A stretch of DNA of 9,635 nucleotides from Nitriliruptoraceae bacterium (GTDB lineage: Bacteria; Actinomycetota; Nitriliruptoria; Nitriliruptorales; Nitriliruptoraceae): positions 1-9,635 of the forward strand of contig SKTN01000337.1 of the NCBI GenBank assembly GCA_007117945.1. The letters are read 5' to 3'. Positions 7,567-9,635 of the stretch are shown piece after piece (within the stretch, counting starts at the first letter, position 1; each line of letters opens with the position of its first letter). The translations under genes and the position numbers were made by a program. The notes under the pieces were generated by a model. The model did not search any database, was not told the DNA's origin, and was given only the letters and a program-made list of their open reading frames with translations.

Positions 7567-7617
7567 CGCGGTCCGCTCGTGTGTGGGGTGGCGCAAGGTA
7601 GTGCGCCATGACCAGGC

Positions 7618-8256
7618 TCAGGGCTGCAGTCGCTGGATCACCCAGCCTCCGTCCTGGCGGGTGCACCGCAGGCGGTCGTGGAGGCGCGAAGGCCGGCCCT
7701 GCCACAGCTCCACCTGCCTCGGCGTCATCCGGTAGCCACCCCAGTACGGGGGGCGGGGCACCGAGCCGTCACCGAAGCGGACCGCCACCTCCTCGACCCG
7801 CGCCTCCAGGGCAGCCCGGTCCGGCACGGGGCGGGACTGCTGCGAGGCCCACGCCCCGAGCTGGCTGCCGCGCGGCCGCGCGGCGAAGTAGGCGTCACAG
7901 GCCGCATCCTCCAGCAGCTCGACGGGACCGCGGAACCGGATCTGGCGCTCCAGGGCGGGCCAGTAGGCGACCACGGCGGCCGTCGGGGTGGCCGCAAGCT
8001 GCGCACCCTTGGCGGACGAGCGGTTGGTGAACCACACCAGGCCGTCGTCGTCGAGACCGCGCAGCAGCACCACCCGCGCGTCGGGCAGGCCGTCCTCGTC
8101 GACGGTGGCCAGGGTGACCGCGGTGGGCTCGGGGAGCCCGGCGGCGACGGCCTCGTCCAGCCAGCGTCGCGCCGTGTGCAGCGGTGTGCCGGCGAGGTCC
8201 TCGGTGTCGAGGGTGCCGCTGCGATAGTCCTGCCGGAGGTGCTCGATCGGGTCCAC
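7618..8256 (-). CDS. pdxH: Pyridoxamine 5'-phosphate oxidase
   Basis: PdxH is the FMN-dependent enzyme that oxidises pyridoxine 5'-phosphate and pyridoxamine 5'-phosphate to pyridoxal 5'-phosphate, the last step of one vitamin B6 route and part of salvage. The 212-residue length is close to the 218 of E. coli. Diagnostic segments are ARVVLLRGLDDDGLVWFTN with SAKGAQL (residues 60-87, FMN site), WPALERQIRFRGPVE (99-113), SRPVPDR (141-147), QVELWQGRPSRLHDR (181-195) and the C terminus WVIQRLQP. Arg191 and His193 of RLHDR correspond to the active-site Arg and His of the E. coli enzyme. All expected parts are intact, and it is cytosolic. The GTG start has an excellent ribosome site. It is second in the minus-strand block, 78 bases after an EamA transporter gene, which raises the possibility of a vitamin-linked transporter. 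Confidence 0.96.
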   Translation of the reverse strand: MDPIEHLRQDYRSGTLDTEDLAGTPLHTARRWLDEAVAAGLPEPTAVTLATVDEDGLPDARVVLLRGLDDDGLVWFTNRSSAKGAQLAATPTAAVVAYWPALERQIRFRGPVELLEDAACDAYFAARPRGSQLGAWASQQSRPVPDRAALEARVEEVAVRFGDGSVPRPPYWGGYRMTPRQVELWQGRPSRLHDRLRCTRQDGGWVIQRLQP

Positions 8257-8262
8257 CGCTGG

Positions 8263-8268
8263 CTCCTC
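8263..8268 (-). promoter_or_regulatory. Ribosome-binding site of pdxH
   Basis: GAGGAG on the minus strand stands six bases before GTG 8256 and fixes the pdxH start. Confidence 0.65.
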
Positions 8269-8334
8269 ACCCGCGTCCGATGGTCAGTATGGCGGCGTTC
8301 GCACCGCGGGGGGCCGGCGTCGGGGCGGACGGGC

Positions 8335-9258
8335 TCACCGCGCGGGCAGCGCGGACGGGACCTCGAGGGTCCGTAGCGACCGGTGCGCGATCCCGACGCC
8401 GAGGAGCACGACGCCGGCCCCGGCGACCTGGGGCGGCCCCACGGGCTCGGCGAGCAGCAGGGCGCCCCACAGCAGGGCCAGCACCGGCTGCAGGAGCAGC
8501 GCGACGGAGGTGGCCGCGGCCGGCAGGAGGTGGATCGAGGAGGTCAGCAGCAGCCATCCGAGCACCTGGGATCCGAAGGCCAGCACCAGCAGCCACCCGT
8601 CGGCCGGCCACCCCGCCGGCGCGGCGACACCCTCGACGATGGCGACGCCGCCGGTCACCACCAGGCCACCGAGCGCCAGGGACCACAGCATCTGGGGCGC
8701 CGAGCTGGTGCCCTGACGCCCGCGGGCCACCCGCAGCACCACCAGCCACGCGGCGTAGGTGACCCCCGCCAGCACCCCGAGCCCGACCCCCACCGGGACC
8801 GATCCGTCGGCGACGACGGGCCGGCCCACGGCGGAGAGCACCCAGATGCCGAGCAGGACCACGGGCAGGGCGATCCAGAACCCGGGCCGTGGCCGCTCCC
8901 GGAACAGCACCACCCCGAGGAGGCCGACCACCACGACCTGCAGGTTCGGCAGGACCGTGCCGAGACCGGCACCGATGATCCCCAGCGAGGCGTGCCAGGC
9001 GACCAGGTTCACGCCGAACAGCAGGCCGGCCGCCACGGCCAACGGCTGGAACCACCGACGCTCATCGCTCCCACCGCCCGCCCTGAGCGCCACCAGCAGC
9101 GCGAGCAGGGGCAGGGCGTAGGCCACCCGCAGGAACGCCGAGCGTGCCGCCTCCACGTCGGCGAGGCGGACCCACACCCCGGAGAAGGAGATGAGCACGG
9201 CACCGAGCCACGGGCGCACCGCCATCGGCAGACGCAAGGGTGCGGTGGCAGGGAGCAC
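8335..9258 (-). CDS. EamA/DMT-superfamily transporter
   Basis: A probable inner-membrane exporter or importer of the drug/metabolite transporter superfamily. From GTG 9258 it has 307 residues with about ten hydrophobic helices in two EamA repeats, roughly 15-142 and 153-293. Typical repeat ends are seen: LGTVLPNLQVVVVGLLGVVLFRERP in the first half and AAATSVALLLQPVLALLWGALLLAEP in the second, each closing with the conserved acidic and Pro pair. Substrates of the family range from amino acids to sugars and vitamins, and none can be read here. GTG 9258 is chosen because GAAGGT lies seven bases upstream. ATG 9225 would give 296 residues and begins right before TM1 but has no ribosome site. An extension to 9351 is unlikely because it crosses the intergenic control region. 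It is the first gene of the minus-strand block, directly upstream of pdxH. Confidence 0.9.
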   Translation of the reverse strand: MLPATAPLRLPMAVRPWLGAVLISFSGVWVRLADVEAARSAFLRVAYALPLLALLVALRAGGGSDERRWFQPLAVAAGLLFGVNLVAWHASLGIIGAGLGTVLPNLQVVVVGLLGVVLFRERPRPGFWIALPVVLLGIWVLSAVGRPVVADGSVPVGVGLGVLAGVTYAAWLVVLRVARGRQGTSSAPQMLWSLALGGLVVTGGVAIVEGVAAPAGWPADGWLLVLAFGSQVLGWLLLTSSIHLLPAAATSVALLLQPVLALLWGALLLAEPVGPPQVAGAGVVLLGVGIAHRSLRTLEVPSALPAR

Positions 9259-9265
9259 GGGCAGG

Positions 9266-9271
9266 ACCTTC
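9266..9271 (-). promoter_or_regulatory. Ribosome-binding site favouring GTG 9258 for the EamA gene
   Basis: GAAGGT on the minus strand is seven bases upstream of GTG 9258. The competing ATG 9225 is preceded only by pyrimidine-rich sequence. Confidence 0.45.
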
Positions 9272-9304
9272 ACACGGCGGGGCGCATCGCCACGTCCCGC
9301 ACGG

Positions 9305-9331
9305 AGGCTACTGAGCCCACCCACCCGCCAA
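9305..9331 (-). promoter_or_regulatory. Weak candidate promoter for the minus-strand block
   Basis: On the minus strand TTGGCG (9331-9326) and TAGCCT (9310-9305) are 15 bases apart, about 45 bases before the EamA start. The spacing is short and the boxes match the consensus only partly, so this is a tentative reading. Confidence 0.2.
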
Positions 9332-9345
9332 CGCGTCCGGAGATG

Positions 9346-9376
9346 TTGCACACACCGCTACGCGTACGCGTAGCAT
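9346..9376 (+). promoter_or_regulatory. Candidate promoter for the GCS2-family gene
   Basis: TTGCAC (9346-9351) and TAGCAT (9371-9376) resemble -35 and -10 boxes, with a 19-base spacer, slightly long. Transcription would begin near 9383, leaving a leader of about 20 bases that contains the ribosome site at 9393-9399. Most of the spacer is occupied by the palindrome. Confidence 0.35.
9357..9374. promoter_or_regulatory. Perfect 18-base palindrome, probable operator
   Basis: GCTACGCGTACGCGTAGC reads the same on both strands over all 18 bases and contains ACGCGT twice. A further ACGCGT occurs at 9331-9336. It lies in the divergent intergenic region, between the putative -35 and -10 of the rightward gene, where a dimeric repressor (TetR, MarR or GntR type) would block transcription. 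Which regulator binds is unknown, and no regulator gene is in the window. Length and position make chance less likely than for the other repeats here. Confidence 0.6.
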
Positions 9377-9392
9377 CCCACCCACCTGCGTC

Positions 9393-9399
9393 GGGGGAG
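9393..9399 (+). promoter_or_regulatory. Ribosome-binding site supporting TTG 9404
   Basis: GGGGGAG stands four bases before TTG 9404. An in-frame stop at 9371-9373 excludes a start further upstream, and no ATG, GTG or TTG lies between, so TTG 9404 is the best start. Confidence 0.5.
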
Positions 9400-9403
9400 C
9401 CCC

Positions 9404-9635
9404 TTGGGTCGGGACATCGGCGAGACGCGGTTCACCCGCGAGGACCGTCAGCGCTACCGGGAGAAGGTCAAGCGCAACCTGGCGGTCTTCCGCCAGCTGC
9501 TGGCCGAGGAGCGGTTCGAGACCCAGCGCAAGCTGATCGGTGTCGAGGTCGAGTTCTACGTCGTCGACGACGACGGCGAACCGATGATGATCAACGCGGA
9601 GCTGCTGTCGCGCATCGAGTCCGAGGACTTCCAGA
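9404..9635 (+). CDS. Glutamate-cysteine ligase (GCS2)-family protein, N-terminal part
   Basis: Only the first 77 codons are present; the gene runs out of the window. The N terminus (MGRDIGETRFTREDRQRYRE, reading TTG as Met), then LAVFRQLLAEERF, LIGVEVEFYVVDDDG and the segment MINAELLSRI, resembles the start of the GCS2-family carboxylate-amine ligases of Actinomycetota; the V-E-V-E-F pattern corresponds to the Glu-bearing strand at the active-site entrance of the glutamate-cysteine ligase fold. Such enzymes join an amino acid to a glutamate gamma-carboxylate using ATP. Many actinobacterial members are not proven to make gamma-glutamylcysteine, so the exact substrate is open. It is transcribed divergently from the EamA-pdxH block and shares with it the control region holding the 18-base palindrome. 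Family call is fairly secure, product name is not. Confidence 0.72.
   Translation, partial: MGRDIGETRFTREDRQRYREKVKRNLAVFRQLLAEERFETQRKLIGVEVEFYVVDDDGEPMMINAELLSRIESEDFQ

Larger units (their letters stand above)
9316..9386. repeat. Direct repeat CCCACCCACC flanking the palindrome
   Basis: CCCACCCACC occurs at 9316-9325 and again at 9377-9386, 61 bases apart, one copy on each side of the 18-base palindrome. It may be a coincidence in C-rich DNA or a second protein-binding element of the divergent control region. Confidence 0.3.

Noticed and set aside
5359..7611. Very long plus-strand open frame (750 codons) opposite the permease gene
   Set aside because: It is rich in His, Gly, Gln, Asp and Glu, shows no recognisable domain, and mirrors the codon bias of the real gene on the other strand. 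Such long antisense frames are expected in DNA this GC-rich.
8286..8291. CATACT on the minus strand as a -10 box for pdxH
   Set aside because: It matches four of six consensus bases and is well placed, but the position of the -35 is only G/C sequence, so I do not call a separate pdxH promoter.
1..9635. tRNA, rRNA, CRISPR, transposase, integrase, toxin-antitoxin pair or riboswitch
   Set aside because: None is visible. The Fic gene lacks a visible small antitoxin-like partner downstream (the next gene is a hydrolase), and its upstream neighbour is outside the window, so a toxin-antitoxin call cannot be supported.

Overview
The window is extremely GC-rich. Its genes are tightly packed with short gaps, several probable GTG and TTG starts and purine-rich Shine-Dalgarno sites. 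Together with a pdxH of actinobacterial style, a GCS2-family ligase of the type found in Actinomycetota, and an SCP2/alpha-beta hydrolase fusion, this points to a chromosomal segment of a high-GC actinomycete or close relative. Genus cannot be set from the sequence alone. There is no tRNA, rRNA, CRISPR array, insertion sequence or integrase, and composition looks uniform throughout, so this reads as ordinary chromosome rather than a mobile island.

Layout. Positions 1-966 (+) hold the 3' part of a Fic-domain gene with a C-terminal winged-helix-like segment; it is followed on the same strand by an SCP2-like domain fused to an alpha/beta hydrolase (1021-2358). That gene runs tail-to-tail into, and overlaps by 55 bases, the last gene of a five-gene block on the minus strand. 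In transcription order the block is: an EamA/DMT transporter (9258-8335), pyridoxamine 5'-phosphate oxidase pdxH (8256-7618), an APC permease carrying an EIIA-like domain and an RCK_C/TrkA_C domain (7566-5404), a YyaL/SPATA20-type thioredoxin-fold protein (5356-3293) and a second alpha/beta hydrolase (3245-2304). Gaps inside the block are 78, 51, 47 and 47 bases with no convincing terminator, so one operon is plausible. From 9404 (+) a divergent gene begins, the start of a GCS2-family glutamate-cysteine-ligase-like protein cut by the window end.

The 145-base divergent region (9259-9403) is the main regulatory site. It holds a perfect 18-base palindrome lying between a plausible -35 and -10 for the rightward gene, a candidate weak promoter for the leftward block, and a direct repeat flanking the palindrome.

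Functional links are loose. PdxH makes pyridoxal 5'-phosphate and its neighbour is a small-molecule transporter of unknown substrate; the APC permease with two cytosolic regulatory domains suggests regulated amino-acid or amine transport; the two hydrolases share the same nucleophile elbow and may be distant paralogues. I see no clear defence, secondary-metabolite or other self-contained new system. The most unusual items are the three-part permease, the Fic motif with its acidic residue missing at the usual place, and the strong palindrome at the divergent promoter.
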